Shown: positions 26,141-35,442, numbered from the stretch's first letter. The stretch is DNA of 64,000 nucleotides from DASZHJ01 sp035280245 (GCA_035280245.1 DATEGF010000121.1:1-64000); one strand, 5' to 3'. The notes: generated by a model from the sequence alone, not told the origin. Translations and numbers: made by a program.

Positions 26141-27445
26141 TCAGGGATTCTCGAGGCTCAGCACGCCGCTGTCGTAGTCGTAGGCGAAGAGCTCCGCATA
26201 GCGCGACCAGTTGACCACGGTCTCGAACACCTCGCTCGCGTCCTCCTCGCTCAGGTGGTCCTCGAGCTCGCTGAGGAACCGGCCGCTGGGCGCGGTGTGG
26301 CCGGGCCGCTCGTCGAGCACCCGTCGGATATGCGCGATGAGCGGCACCGAGCGCAAGAGGTGCTCGCCGAAGATCTGCTTGCGCTTTTGCATATCTGCCT
26401 CGGCAAGCGCGCGGCCCGGGCCGGTCGCCTCGATGTCGCCGCCGCCGACCTGCGCCAAGCCCATGAGCTGCAATGTCTCGATCAGGGGGAAGAGGTCATC
26501 GACGGAGAGGCTGAGCTCTTCGGCGAGGTGCGGCAGGTCGGCGCGTCCGTTGAAGGGCGCGCCCATGAACGTGTCGAGGAGCGCCATCAGCTGCTGGATC
26601 GAGGCCGGCGGCAGACGATAGGCGATGCCGATTGCCTGGGTCGGCGCGGCGCCGCGCTTGCCGGGCTCTCGGCCGGGCTGCGTCGTGATTTGCGCATAGA
26701 CCTCGTCGACGATCTTGCGGAAGGTCGCGTTCTCGTGGTCGCGCGGGCGCGGCAGCGGCACCAGCAGCTCCGCGCGGATCCGGCCGGGGTCGCTCGAGAA
26801 CACGATGACGCGGTCCGACATCTCGACCGCTTCCTCGATGTTGTGGGAGACAAACACGATGCCTTTGGTGGGCACGCGGCGCGCGGTCCAGAGATCGGCG
26901 AGGTCGCCGCGGAGCGTCTCCGCCGTGAGCACGTCGAGCGCGGAGAAGGGCTCGTCCAGCAGCAGCACGTCGGGGTTCACCACCAGCGCTCGCGCGAAGC
27001 CCACGCGCTGGCGCATGCCGCCCGAGAGCTCCTTCGGATAGGCGGACTCGTAGCCGTCGAGGCCGATCAGGTCGATCGCCGCGATCGCGCGCTTGCGGCG
27101 CTCCTCTCGCGTGACACCCTGCGCCTCCAATCCTAGCTCGACATTGCCGAGCACCGTGAGCCACGGAAAGAGCGCGAAGCTCTGGAACACCATCGCGACG
27201 CCGGTCACGGGCTCCACGACCGGCGTCCCGCGGTACATCACCGACCCCTCACTCTGCGGCGTCAGACCCGCGAGCACGCGCAAGAACGTGGACTTGCCAG
27301 AGCCCGATTTGCCGAGGATGGCGACGATCTCGCCCTCTTTGAGCGTGAAGTCGATGTGGTCGAGGACCAGCCGACCGGCGCGGTCGGCGGTGCGGTAGGT
27401 TTTGCAGACCTCCTTCGTCTGCAGCAGCGGCGATCCGTCGGCCAT
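26141..27445 (-). CDS. NitT/TauT-type ABC transporter ATPase with C-terminal AAA-associated domain
   Basis: A 434-aa protein. The ATPase domain (1-260) has Walker A GKSGSGKST, the Q-loop VFQSFALFPWLTV, signature LSGGMRQR and Walker B LLLDEPFSALD, like nitrate/sulfonate/taurine importers. The remaining 170 residues (GIAYRLPPASIQQLMALLDT onward) form the AAA-associated C-terminal domain, a winged-helix-like regulatory extension found in a subset of these ATPases. GGAG precedes ATG 27445. It lies 18 bases downstream of the fused permease. No periplasmic binding protein is in the neighbourhood. Confidence 0.9.
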   Translation of the reverse strand: MADGSPLLQTKEVCKTYRTADRAGRLVLDHIDFTLKEGEIVAILGKSGSGKSTFLRVLAGLTPQSEGSVMYRGTPVVEPVTGVAMVFQSFALFPWLTVLGNVELGLEAQGVTREERRKRAIAAIDLIGLDGYESAYPKELSGGMRQRVGFARALVVNPDVLLLDEPFSALDVLTAETLRGDLADLWTARRVPTKGIVFVSHNIEEAVEMSDRVIVFSSDPGRIRAELLVPLPRPRDHENATFRKIVDEVYAQITTQPGREPGKRGAAPTQAIGIAYRLPPASIQQLMALLDTFMGAPFNGRADLPHLAEELSLSVDDLFPLIETLQLMGLAQVGGGDIEATGPGRALAEADMQKRKQIFGEHLLRSVPLIAHIRRVLDERPGHTAPSGRFLSELEDHLSEEDASEVFETVVNWSRYAELFAYDYDSGVLSLENP

Positions 27446-27463
27446 CAGGGGCTCCGTCCGAAC

Positions 27464-29212
27464 TCAATCCAGGCGTAGCCGCTCTTCGGCGAGCGTGTAA
27501 AGCCGCCGCCAGAACAGCCGGTTGAAGGTCAGGACGAAGAGGCTCAGCATCGCCACACCCAATACGACGCGCGGCGTGTCCTCGGTCCCTGTCCATTGCG
27601 CGATATAGGCGCCGATGCCCGTGGCGACGAACTTGTCATCGCCCCATTGGGCAACCTCGGAGACGATGCTGGCGTTCCAGGCGCCGCCCGAGGCGGTGAT
27701 CGCCCCGGTGACATAGGCCGGGAAGATGCCGGGCAAGATCAGCCGCCGCCACCAGAGCCAGCGCGAGACGCCGAGATTGCTCGCGACGTATTGATAGTCG
27801 GTCGGGAGCGCCAGCGTGCCCGCGATGACGTTGAAGAGGATGTACCACTGGGCACCGAGGATCATCAGCACGCTGAGCCAGATCTCGACGTTAAGGTGGT
27901 AGTCTCGGATCGCCACCACGAAGATCGGGAAGAACAGGTTCGCCGGGAATGCCGCCAGGAACTGCACGATCGGCTGCGCGCGATGGGCGATCGGTGGACG
28001 CAGGCCGATCCAGACTCCGACGGGAACCCAGATCAGCGAGGCGATCGCGATCAGAACGGTGACCCGGACGAAGGTCGCGACCGCGAGCAGGAAGACGTGC
28101 CAGACCTCGGCGAGCCCGAGCTCGCTCGCGACGAAGATGACGATCTCGTAGAGCGCATAGACCGCAAGCGCGGCGAGCGCGATGTTCCACGCCCAATCGA
28201 GCGCGACGTTGATGCGCTCGCTATGCCGCTCGTAGAACGCGAGCTTGATGGCGCGGGGGCGATTTCGATGGGTGACGCGGCTCCAGAAGTCGCCGGTCTC
28301 CTCGCCGATCCAGGCAATCAGCTGAAAAAAGCCCGCGCGCTGCAGCATGGTGAGGAACCAGGCCCGCTCGCCCTCGCCCTCGGTGATCGCCTCCACCTTG
28401 AAGCGCTGCGACCAGGCGAGCAGCGGCCGGAACAGCAGTTGATCATAGATCAGGATGAACGCGAGCATCGCGAGGATCGCCCAGCCGACCGCGGCGATGT
28501 CGCCCTGCTTGCTCGCGATCGCGATGTAAGAGCCGATACCCGGGAGCGTCGTGTTCTGGTCGGCGACCGTGATCGCCTCCGAGGCCACCACGAAGAACCA
28601 GCCGCCGGACATCGACATCATCATGTTCCAGACCAGCTGCGGCATCGCGAAGGGCACCTCGAGCTGCCAGAAGCTCGCCCAGGGCGACAGGTGATACATG
28701 CGCGCGGCCTCGCGCAGGTCGTTCGGCACGCCCAGGAACGACTGGTAGAGGCTGAACGTCATGTTCCAGGCTTGTGAGGTGAAGATCGCGAAGATCGCCG
28801 CGCACTCGTAGCCGAGCAGGCTCCCTGGAAACAGCGCGATGAACCCGGTGACCGTGATCGAGAGGAAGCCCAGGATCGGTACGGACTGCAGTATGTCGAG
28901 CACGGGGATCAGCAGCTTCTCCGCGTGCCGGCTCTTCGCCGCGAGCGCCGCGTAGGCGAGGCTGAAGATCAAGGAAATGACGAGCGCGATCCCCATGCGC
29001 ATCACTGTCCGGAGTCCGTATTCCGGCAGTTTCCAGGGGTCGAGGGAGATCGCGATCTCCTGGCCCCCGGTATAGGGCACGCTCATCTGGTGCCCGGCCC
29101 AGGAGATGAGCGCGATCAATCCGAACACGAGGGGGAGCGCCACCAGGTCCCAGAAATTGGGCCTGAGTCGCATCGGCCAAGCGACGACGGGCAGTCCCCA
29201 GCGCTGTGCCAT
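27464..29212 (-). CDS. Fused double-domain ABC permease (NitT/TauT type)
   Basis: A 582-aa inner-membrane protein with two complete binding-protein-dependent permease domains in one chain, about 60-280 and 380-580. Each carries an EAA-like cytoplasmic loop: DLREAARMYHLSPWASFWQLEVP in the first and a degenerate one near YVASNLGVSRWLWWRRLILP in the second. A single-chain permease means one copy pairs with an ATPase dimer. GGGGGA lies just before ATG 29212. The pair with the ATPase at 26141-27445 looks complete except for the missing solute-binding protein. Confidence 0.88.
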   Translation of the reverse strand: MAQRWGLPVVAWPMRLRPNFWDLVALPLVFGLIALISWAGHQMSVPYTGGQEIAISLDPWKLPEYGLRTVMRMGIALVISLIFSLAYAALAAKSRHAEKLLIPVLDILQSVPILGFLSITVTGFIALFPGSLLGYECAAIFAIFTSQAWNMTFSLYQSFLGVPNDLREAARMYHLSPWASFWQLEVPFAMPQLVWNMMMSMSGGWFFVVASEAITVADQNTTLPGIGSYIAIASKQGDIAAVGWAILAMLAFILIYDQLLFRPLLAWSQRFKVEAITEGEGERAWFLTMLQRAGFFQLIAWIGEETGDFWSRVTHRNRPRAIKLAFYERHSERINVALDWAWNIALAALAVYALYEIVIFVASELGLAEVWHVFLLAVATFVRVTVLIAIASLIWVPVGVWIGLRPPIAHRAQPIVQFLAAFPANLFFPIFVVAIRDYHLNVEIWLSVLMILGAQWYILFNVIAGTLALPTDYQYVASNLGVSRWLWWRRLILPGIFPAYVTGAITASGGAWNASIVSEVAQWGDDKFVATGIGAYIAQWTGTEDTPRVVLGVAMLSLFVLTFNRLFWRRLYTLAEERLRLD

Positions 29213-29337
29213 CGTTCCCCCGTTGCGACCCCTGAAAGGCGCGTCGAGGTTTAGCCCAGGACCAATCGGCCCGGAAGCGCAAAAGCGACCAGCGCGGCCG
29301 GAAATTCGACCGTCACTGCATTGTCACGCGAGGGTGG

Positions 29338-29640
29338 TTAATCCTCGAGGAGCTGGGCGATCTTGAGCGCGACGCCCATGGAGCCCGCGACCTTGAGCTT
29401 GCCGGTCATGTAGGCGAGCGTCGGATTGAGATTGCCGTCGATCAGCTTCTGCAGGTCGTCGAGGCTGAGCGTTAATGTGGTGTCGGTCTCGCCGGCGTCG
29501 TTCCCGATCACCGCGGGCACCGCGGTCCCGTCCCAATAGATGAGCCCGTCGTCGCCGAGGTCGAAGGTCACGCGATAGCCGAGCTTCGGCGCGAGCGAGG
29601 CCTTGGCGCGGATGGCGGTGGTGGCGCTTTCGAGCGACAT
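29338..29640 (-). CDS. SCP2 sterol-binding-domain protein
   Basis: A 100-aa protein that is a single SCP2 domain: VTFDLGDDGLIYWDGTA, TLTLSLDDLQKLIDGNLNPTLAYMTGKLKVAGSMGVALKI. The family binds lipids or fatty acyl chains in a hydrophobic tunnel. The start ATG directly follows the TAG of the sulfotransferase gene with no gap, so the two are translationally linked. It may supply a lipid to the sulfotransferase, which is inference from linkage only. Confidence 0.88.
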   Translation of the reverse strand: MSLESATTAIRAKASLAPKLGYRVTFDLGDDGLIYWDGTAVPAVIGNDAGETDTTLTLSLDDLQKLIDGNLNPTLAYMTGKLKVAGSMGVALKIAQLLED

Positions 29641-30456
29641 CTAGACCACCCGCACGCGTCTCAGATTGAGCGCGGGATCCATCCAGAAGCTGTCGTTCTC
29701 GTAGCGCCGGAACAGGTCGGGCGGCAGGATCGACTGCCGCTCGGTCGGCGTCACGCGCCGGCTCACGTCATGGAGACCGGGTGTTCCCAGGCGCGCGTCG
29801 AACTCCGGCTCCGAGTACTGCACGTTGTCGAAGTCGTGCTTGAAGCGGGGCTCATTGACGAAATCATAGATCGCGTTGATCGCCTTCTCGGGGTCGCGGG
29901 TCAGCGTCTCGTATTTGATCAGCATCAGCCGGTCCGCCTCGTCGCTGTAGTAGGCCTCCTTGAGCGCATTCCAGGCGAAGCCCACGAGCCCTGCGCCGGA
30001 GGAGAGCGCCTCGACCCGGCTGTAGACCGTGCCCCCGGCGTCGTAGTTGAAGATGCGCGAGGTCTCGAATGTGTTGCGGCGCATGAGACGCTCGACGCTG
30101 TCCATGATCCAGGGCAGGTGCCGCACCGTCGCGATCACCTTCGCATTGGGGAACAGGCCCGTCACCAGCGACATCCGGCTGCACCAGAAGCGGTTGGTGT
30201 CGAACACTACCTTCTTCGCATGGACGTCCTTGTAGTAGCCGAGGAAGACGCCGCGCAGGATCTCCTTGCGCTGCTCGTTGCCGAAGAACACGCCGAACTC
30301 GTTGCGCTGGCTCATCTCGCCCAGGAGCGACAGCATCAGCGAGCCCACGCCACTGGTCATGGCGGCGTGGAAACGCGGGTTCTGCCGGAGGATCCCGGCC
30401 AGCAAGGTCGATCCCGCCCTTGGCAGTCCTGAAATGAAGTGAATGCCGTTCTGCAT
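29641..30456 (-). CDS. PAPS-dependent sulfotransferase family protein
   Basis: A 271-aa protein. The N-terminal FISGLPRAGSTLLAGILRQNP is the 5'-phosphosulfate-binding loop (GLPRAGST), and VIATVRHLPWIMDSVERLM resembles the 3'-phosphate-binding strand and helix. The family transfers sulfate from PAPS to sugars, lipids or small molecules. The acceptor is unknown. It is followed with no gap by an SCP2 lipid-binding gene. Confidence 0.85.
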   Translation of the reverse strand: MQNGIHFISGLPRAGSTLLAGILRQNPRFHAAMTSGVGSLMLSLLGEMSQRNEFGVFFGNEQRKEILRGVFLGYYKDVHAKKVVFDTNRFWCSRMSLVTGLFPNAKVIATVRHLPWIMDSVERLMRRNTFETSRIFNYDAGGTVYSRVEALSSGAGLVGFAWNALKEAYYSDEADRLMLIKYETLTRDPEKAINAIYDFVNEPRFKHDFDNVQYSEPEFDARLGTPGLHDVSRRVTPTERQSILPPDLFRRYENDSFWMDPALNLRRVRVV

Positions 30457-30609
30457 GGGTTCCGTCTTGTCGCCCCTAACCCTAAGCGCGGCCGATTGAA
30501 CCCAAGCGCTTCGGGCTAGTCAAATCGCGGGTCAGAAATGCACCGGCCGAAGGGCGACAGGGCGTGCGTCCTCCAGTAGGATCGGACCCTCTCAACGCAC
30601 GAGGACCTT

Positions 30610-31911
30610 ATGACCGCGCAGACCCATTCCGACGCCCAGCGTGAGCTGCTCGACACCGCCAAGCGCGTGCTCCCCGCCGGGAGCTTCGGGAACATGGCCG
30701 GCGACATCGTCGTCCGCGAGGGCAAGGCTGGTCGTGTCTGGGACGAGAACGGCAAGGAGTACGTCGACTTCCTCCTGGGCTCGGGCCCCATGGTGGTGGG
30801 TCACGCGCACCCGGAGGTGACGGCGGCCGTCCAGGCTCAGGTGGTGCACGGCACCACCTTCTTCGCCAATAACCGGAAGGGCATCGAGCTCGCCGAGGCG
30901 ATTGTCGACGCGGTGCCCTGCGCCGAGAAGGTCCGCTTCGTCTCCAGCGGCTCCGAGGCCGACGCTTACGCCATGCGCTTGGCGCGCGCCTTCAAGAAGC
31001 GCGACAAGATCATGAAGTTCGAGGGCGGCTATCACGGCATGAGCGACTACTCGCTCATGAGCCTCGCGCCCAAGCGGCCCGGCAATTTTCCGCGCGCGAT
31101 TCCGGATTCTGCGGGCATCCCGCAGAGCGTGCGCGACGAGATGGTGATCGCGCCCTACAACGACGTCGAGGTGGTCGCGAGCCTGATCCGCGAGCACAAG
31201 AACGACCTCGCGGGTGTCATCGTCGAGCCCTTCCAGCGCATCATCCCGCCGGCGCCGGGCTTCCTGCAGGCGCTCCGCAAGATGACCGCCGAGGCCGGCA
31301 TTCCCCTGATCTTCGACGAGGTCGTCACCGGCTTCCGCCTCGCCTATGGCGGCGCCCAGGAGTACTACGGCGTGAAGCCAGATATCTGCACGCTCGGCAA
31401 GGTGATCGGCGGCGGCTTCCCGCTGGCGGCGCTCGCGGGGCGCGACGACATCATGTCGCATTTCGACCGTGCCGCCGTGGGCGAGGACGCCTTCCTCGTC
31501 CAGATCGGCACGCTCTCCGGCAATCCGATCGCGTCGGCCGCGGGCCTCGCCAGCATGGCGATCCTGAAGCGCCCGGGCGCCTACGAGCGCATCTTTGCGA
31601 CCGGCCGCGAGCTCATGGGCACGCTGTCCGAGCTCCTGAAGAGCGCCGGCATTCCCGCCGTCGTCACCGGCGAGCCGCCGCTCTTCGACGTGGTGTTCGG
31701 CGTGAGCGAGGTCCGTAACTACCGCGACACGCTCAAGGGCGATGCCGAGATGTTGCGGCAGTTCAACCGCCTCCTACGCGACCGCGGCATCCTCAAAGGC
31801 GAGTCCAAGTACTACATCTCCCTCGCCCACGACGCCGCCGACATCCGCTTCCTCAAGGATGCCTGGAAAGACGCGCTCAAGGAGCTGCTGAAACTCCGCA
31901 AGGCGGCGTAG
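30610..31911 (+). CDS. Class III aminotransferase, glutamate-1-semialdehyde aminomutase-like
   Basis: A 433-aa PLP enzyme of fold type I. It has FVSSGSEADAYAMRLAR, FEGGYHGMSDY, the PLP-contacting LIFDEVVTGFRLAYGG and the Schiff-base lysine in TLGKVIGGGFPLAAL. The overall pattern is HemL-like. True HemL is needed for tetrapyrrole synthesis, but many alphaproteobacteria that make ALA by HemA carry such paralogues for other amino compounds, so I do not call it hemL. GAGG precedes ATG 30610. Confidence 0.85.
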   Translation: MTAQTHSDAQRELLDTAKRVLPAGSFGNMAGDIVVREGKAGRVWDENGKEYVDFLLGSGPMVVGHAHPEVTAAVQAQVVHGTTFFANNRKGIELAEAIVDAVPCAEKVRFVSSGSEADAYAMRLARAFKKRDKIMKFEGGYHGMSDYSLMSLAPKRPGNFPRAIPDSAGIPQSVRDEMVIAPYNDVEVVASLIREHKNDLAGVIVEPFQRIIPPAPGFLQALRKMTAEAGIPLIFDEVVTGFRLAYGGAQEYYGVKPDICTLGKVIGGGFPLAALAGRDDIMSHFDRAAVGEDAFLVQIGTLSGNPIASAAGLASMAILKRPGAYERIFATGRELMGTLSELLKSAGIPAVVTGEPPLFDVVFGVSEVRNYRDTLKGDAEMLRQFNRLLRDRGILKGESKYYISLAHDAADIRFLKDAWKDALKELLKLRKAA

Positions 31912-31927
31912 TTCGCTCTCAGAGTAG

Positions 31928-32066
31928 CCCCCTCACCCCGGCCCTCTCCCCGTTGGGGAGAGGGAGCACGGTTGCGGCTTGCTCTACTGCCCCCTCGCCC
32001 CAGCGGGGAGAGGGTTGCGTAGCCTTAGTGAGCGCAAGCGAGCTTAGGCGGAGCTGGGTGAGGGGG
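31928..32066. repeat. Nested palindromic intergenic element
   Basis: The outer arms (CCCCCTCACCC at 31928-31938 and GGGTGAGGGGG at 32056-32066) are perfect inverted repeats 139 bases apart end to end. Inside is a perfect 10-bp stem with a 3-base GTT loop (31942-31951 with 31955-31964) and a second, imperfect copy of the same hairpin about 31990-32014. This CCTCACCC...CTCTCCCC...GGGGAGAGGG composition is common to dispersed extragenic palindromes in many proteobacteria. It fills most of the 244-bp gap between the aminotransferase and TauD genes. Confidence 0.75.
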
Positions 32067-32155
32067 TTGCGTCAGCCATACCGCGCGCGATGACAGCCAG
32101 CGTGCAGATTGCTATGTTTCTTATGTAAGTCGGGGCTCGTGGAAAGGTAGCGTCC

Positions 32156-33049
32156 ATGACCATCGCGATCCGTCCGCTCACGTCCTGCATCGCGGGAGAT
32201 GTCTCCGGCTGCGACCTCACCAAGCCGCTCTCGAATGAGGAGGTCGCGGCGATCGAGGCGGGCATGGATTGCTGGGCGGTCACGGTCTATCACGACCAGG
32301 CCATCACCGACGAGCAGCAGCTCGCCTTCAGCCGGAACTTCGGCCAGATCGAGAATTCCTACGGTGGCCACATCACCGTGAAGCAGGAGCACAAGCGGCT
32401 GGGGCCGCAGATGAACGACCTCTCGAACCTCGGCCTCGACAACAAGCCGCTGGCCCGCGACGACCGCCGCCGCATGTTCAACCTCGGGAACCGGCTCTGG
32501 CATTCCGACAGCTCGTTCCGCGCGATCCCCGCGAAGTACTCGCTGCTGTCCGCCCGCACCGTCGTCGATCGCGGCGGCAACACAGAGTTCGCGGACATGC
32601 GCGCGGCTTACGACGCGCTCGACGCGGCGACCAAGGCCGAGATCGAGGATCTCGTCTGTGAGCACTCGCTCATGTATTCGCGGGGCACTTTGGGCATGAC
32701 GGAGTTCACGCCCGAGGAGAAGGTGATGTTCAAGCCGGTGCGGCAGCGTCTCGTGCGCCGGCATCCCGTCACCGGCCGGAAATCGCTTTATCTCTCCTCG
32801 CACATCGGCGGGATCATCGGCTGGCCGGTGCCGGAGGCACGCGCCTTCATCCGCGATTTGACGGAGCACGCGACCCAGCCGCATTTCGTCTATGTGCACA
32901 AGTGGCGGCGCCACGACCTAGTGATGTGGGACAACCGCCAGACCATGCATCGCGTGCGGCGCTTCGACGAGACCCAGGTGCGCGACATGCACCGCACCAC
33001 GGTCGCAGGCGAGGCGCCGACCGTCGAGCAGGCGCAGCAGGTGGCCTAG
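32156..33049 (+). CDS. TauD/TfdA-family Fe(II)/2-oxoglutarate dioxygenase
   Basis: A 297-aa cytosolic enzyme. The iron facial triad is visible: HSD in LWHSDSSFR near residue 118 and the distal His in WDNRQTMHRVRRF, followed by the 2-oxoglutarate-binding Arg. The length and the MHRxRRFD ending fit the TfdA-like branch (2,4-D, phenoxyacid or related carboxylate cleavage) as well as TauD. The natural substrate is unknown. cinA starts 11 bases after its stop, so the two are probably co-transcribed. Confidence 0.88.
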   Translation: MTIAIRPLTSCIAGDVSGCDLTKPLSNEEVAAIEAGMDCWAVTVYHDQAITDEQQLAFSRNFGQIENSYGGHITVKQEHKRLGPQMNDLSNLGLDNKPLARDDRRRMFNLGNRLWHSDSSFRAIPAKYSLLSARTVVDRGGNTEFADMRAAYDALDAATKAEIEDLVCEHSLMYSRGTLGMTEFTPEEKVMFKPVRQRLVRRHPVTGRKSLYLSSHIGGIIGWPVPEARAFIRDLTEHATQPHFVYVHKWRRHDLVMWDNRQTMHRVRRFDETQVRDMHRTTVAGEAPTVEQAQQVA

Positions 33050-33060
33050 ATGGCGGCTCG

Positions 33061-34326
33061 ATGAAGATCGAGATCGTCTGCACCGGCGACGAAGTCCTCA
33101 CCGGCAAGATCGTCAACACCAACTTCAGCACCATCAGCCAGCGGCTCGAGGATTCCGGGCTCTCGGTTCATTGGGGCACCACGGTCGGCGACGACCGCGA
33201 GACGTTGCTGGCGGCCTTCCAGCTGGCCGCGGGCCGAGCGGACGCGGTGATCGTGAACGGCGGTCTTGGGCCCACGGTCGACGATCTCTCGCAGGAGGTG
33301 GCGGCGCGGGCGGCGGGCGTGGACCTCGTCCTCAACGAGGAGTGGCTCACGACGATGGAGTCTTACTTCCTTCGCCGCGCCCGCGTCATGCCGCCCAACA
33401 ACCGCAAGCAGGCGATGCTGCCGGCGACCGCCCAGATCCTCGACAATCCCATTGGCACCGCCTGTGGCTTTGCCGTCGACATCGGCAAGGCGCGTTTCTT
33501 CTTCACGCCGGGCGTGCCGCGCGAGCTCCGGCGCATGCTGGATGAGCAGGTGATCCCGCGCATCCTCGCGAAGAGCGGTATGCAGTCGACGATCTACTTG
33601 AAGCGCTTCCATTCCTACGGCATCGGCGAATCCCACGCCGACACGCTGCTCGCGGGCCTCGAGGACATGGTGCCAGGTCGCACGGTGAAGCTCGGCTTCC
33701 GCGCGCACTATCCGCAGCTCGAGACCAAGCTCACCGTGCGCGGCACCGATCGGGCCGACGTCGATCGCAAGCTCGCGCCGGTCGTTGCAGAGGTGCGCAA
33801 GCGCCTCGGCAATTTCATCCTCGCGGAGGACGACCAGACGCTCGAGGGCGTGGTGCTCGCGGCATTGACCGCGCAAAAGGCCACGCTCGCGGTCGCGGAG
33901 GGCTTCACCGGCGGCCAGATCGCCGCGCGCCTGGCGCCGCTCGCCGGCGCCGAGGCCGTATTCCGCCGCGGCGTGACCTCGCGAAATCTCACCGAGCTCA
34001 GCACCGCCATCGGTCTCGCGCCGGCCCTTGCCGAGATCACGAAGGAGACCGCGGAGGCCGCGGCGCGCGCGCTGCGCGCGACGACCGGCGCGAGCCATGC
34101 GCTCGCGGTCCTGGTCGATCTCGACGAGGGCGCAGACCGTATCGAGTTCGGCGGCACGATCTGCATCGGCATCGCGGCCGAGGGCGAGACGGTGTCGCGC
34201 CGGGCGCGCGTCATCGGTGGGCGCGACTGGGTTCGCCTCGGCGCCATCGAGATGTGCCTCGATTGTTTCCGCCGCCATCTCCAGGGTCTGCCGGTCACCG
34301 AGCGGATCGACTTCGAGAAAACATGA
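33061..34326 (+). CDS. cinA: CinA-like protein with degenerate PncC domain
   Basis: A 421-aa protein. The N-terminal MoCF/COG1058 domain (1-170) is well kept: EIVCTGDEVLTGKIVNTN, NGGLGPTVDD and FFFTPGVPREL. The C-terminal domain (about 260-420) corresponds to the nicotinamide-nucleotide amidase PncC, but the family motif AESCTGG reads AEGFTGG (279-285), so the nucleophilic Ser and following Cys are gone, and the downstream GxxTYSNxxK segment reads GVTSRNLTEL. The amidase is probably inactive; the ADP-ribose pyrophosphatase-type N-domain may still work. It lies 11 bases after the dioxygenase gene. Confidence 0.85.
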   Translation: MKIEIVCTGDEVLTGKIVNTNFSTISQRLEDSGLSVHWGTTVGDDRETLLAAFQLAAGRADAVIVNGGLGPTVDDLSQEVAARAAGVDLVLNEEWLTTMESYFLRRARVMPPNNRKQAMLPATAQILDNPIGTACGFAVDIGKARFFFTPGVPRELRRMLDEQVIPRILAKSGMQSTIYLKRFHSYGIGESHADTLLAGLEDMVPGRTVKLGFRAHYPQLETKLTVRGTDRADVDRKLAPVVAEVRKRLGNFILAEDDQTLEGVVLAALTAQKATLAVAEGFTGGQIAARLAPLAGAEAVFRRGVTSRNLTELSTAIGLAPALAEITKETAEAAARALRATTGASHALAVLVDLDEGADRIEFGGTICIGIAAEGETVSRRARVIGGRDWVRLGAIEMCLDCFRRHLQGLPVTERIDFEKT

Positions 34327-34424
34327 ATATGGCATGACGCGAAGACGCCACCACGTCGCGGCGCGCGTCCTGTGCTAGCCTAGGACAATCGATAAGCGCC
34401 GCAGGGCGCAAGGGAGCCAGGGCG

Positions 34425-35420
34425 ATGGAAAAGCGTATCTTGGGCCGTACCGGCGCATCTGTGTCGGTGCTGGGATTCGGGTGCGGCGCCGTCGGCGGCA
34501 TGATGGTCCGCGGTGCGCCCGCCGACCAGGCGCGCGCGGTGGCCAGGGCGCTCGACGCCGGCATCAACTACTTCGACACCGCCGCCGCTTATGGCAATGG
34601 CGCCTCCGAGGAGAATCTCGGCCGCGTCCTCAAGAGCCTCAACCCCGAGATCTTCCTCAGCACCAAATTCACGGTTCTGCCGGAGCACAAGAAGGACATC
34701 GCGGGCGGTATCGCGCAGTCCCTCGAGCAGAGTCTGGGCCGCCTCGGCCGCGATCACGTTGATCTCTTCCAATTGCACAATCGCATCGCGTCGAGCGGCT
34801 CCGACCGGCCCCTTGATCCCACGACGGTGTTGGACCAGGTGGTGCCGGCGCTCGAGGCCCTCCGGCAGCAAGGCAAGATACGCTTCTTCGGGATCACCGC
34901 GCTCGGCGATACGCCGGCACTGCAGAAGGTCGTCGATGCCGGCGCCTTCGATACCGCGCAGATCTGCCACAACCTGCTCAATCCCAGCGCCAGTGTCGCG
35001 CTCCCGGCGAGTTTTCCGGCGCAGGATTTCGAGAAGCTCGCGGTGCGCGCTCACGCCAAGGGCATGGGCACGATCGGGATTCGCATCCTCGCGGGCGGCG
35101 CGCTCAGCGGCCACGAGACGCGGCACCCGACCGGCGCCAACTCCGTCGACCCGATCGCATCGGGCCCGGACTACTCGACGGACGTCAAGCGCGCCCACGC
35201 ATTCCAGGCGCTGGTGGGTGCGGGCTATGCGCGGAGCCTGATCGAGGCGTCGCTCCGGTTCTCGTTCGCGAGCGAGGCGATGACGACGGTGCTGGTGGGG
35301 ACCTCGACCCTCGACCAGCTCGAGAACGCGATCACCTGCGCCAACAAGGGGCCGCTCACGCGCGCCGCCCTCGACGAGGCGGCGCGGCTCTGGCGCAACA
35401 TCGCGGGCGCCCAGGGCTGA
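34425..35420 (+). CDS. Aldo/keto reductase
   Basis: A 331-aa NADPH-dependent oxidoreductase of (beta/alpha)8 fold. YFDTAAAYGNGASEENLGRVL carries the catalytic Tyr, the barrel motif DLFQLHN replaces the usual HxxD, and the C-terminal VLVGTSTLDQLENAI is the coenzyme phosphate-binding region. GGGAG lies upstream of ATG 34425. It is followed after 22 bases by the D-aminoacylase-like gene, so a shared transcript is likely. The substrate is unknown. Confidence 0.88.
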   Translation: MEKRILGRTGASVSVLGFGCGAVGGMMVRGAPADQARAVARALDAGINYFDTAAAYGNGASEENLGRVLKSLNPEIFLSTKFTVLPEHKKDIAGGIAQSLEQSLGRLGRDHVDLFQLHNRIASSGSDRPLDPTTVLDQVVPALEALRQQGKIRFFGITALGDTPALQKVVDAGAFDTAQICHNLLNPSASVALPASFPAQDFEKLAVRAHAKGMGTIGIRILAGGALSGHETRHPTGANSVDPIASGPDYSTDVKRAHAFQALVGAGYARSLIEASLRFSFASEAMTTVLVGTSTLDQLENAITCANKGPLTRAALDEAARLWRNIAGAQG

Positions 35421-35442
35421 CCGCAAACCGAAGGAGCCGATC

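Noticed and set aside
24947..27136. 729-codon open frame on the plus strand
   Set aside because: It lies antisense to the Bcr/CflA transporter and ABC ATPase genes, whose motifs are unmistakable. The product is His/Arg/Glu-rich low-complexity sequence, the usual mirror of GC-rich codons.
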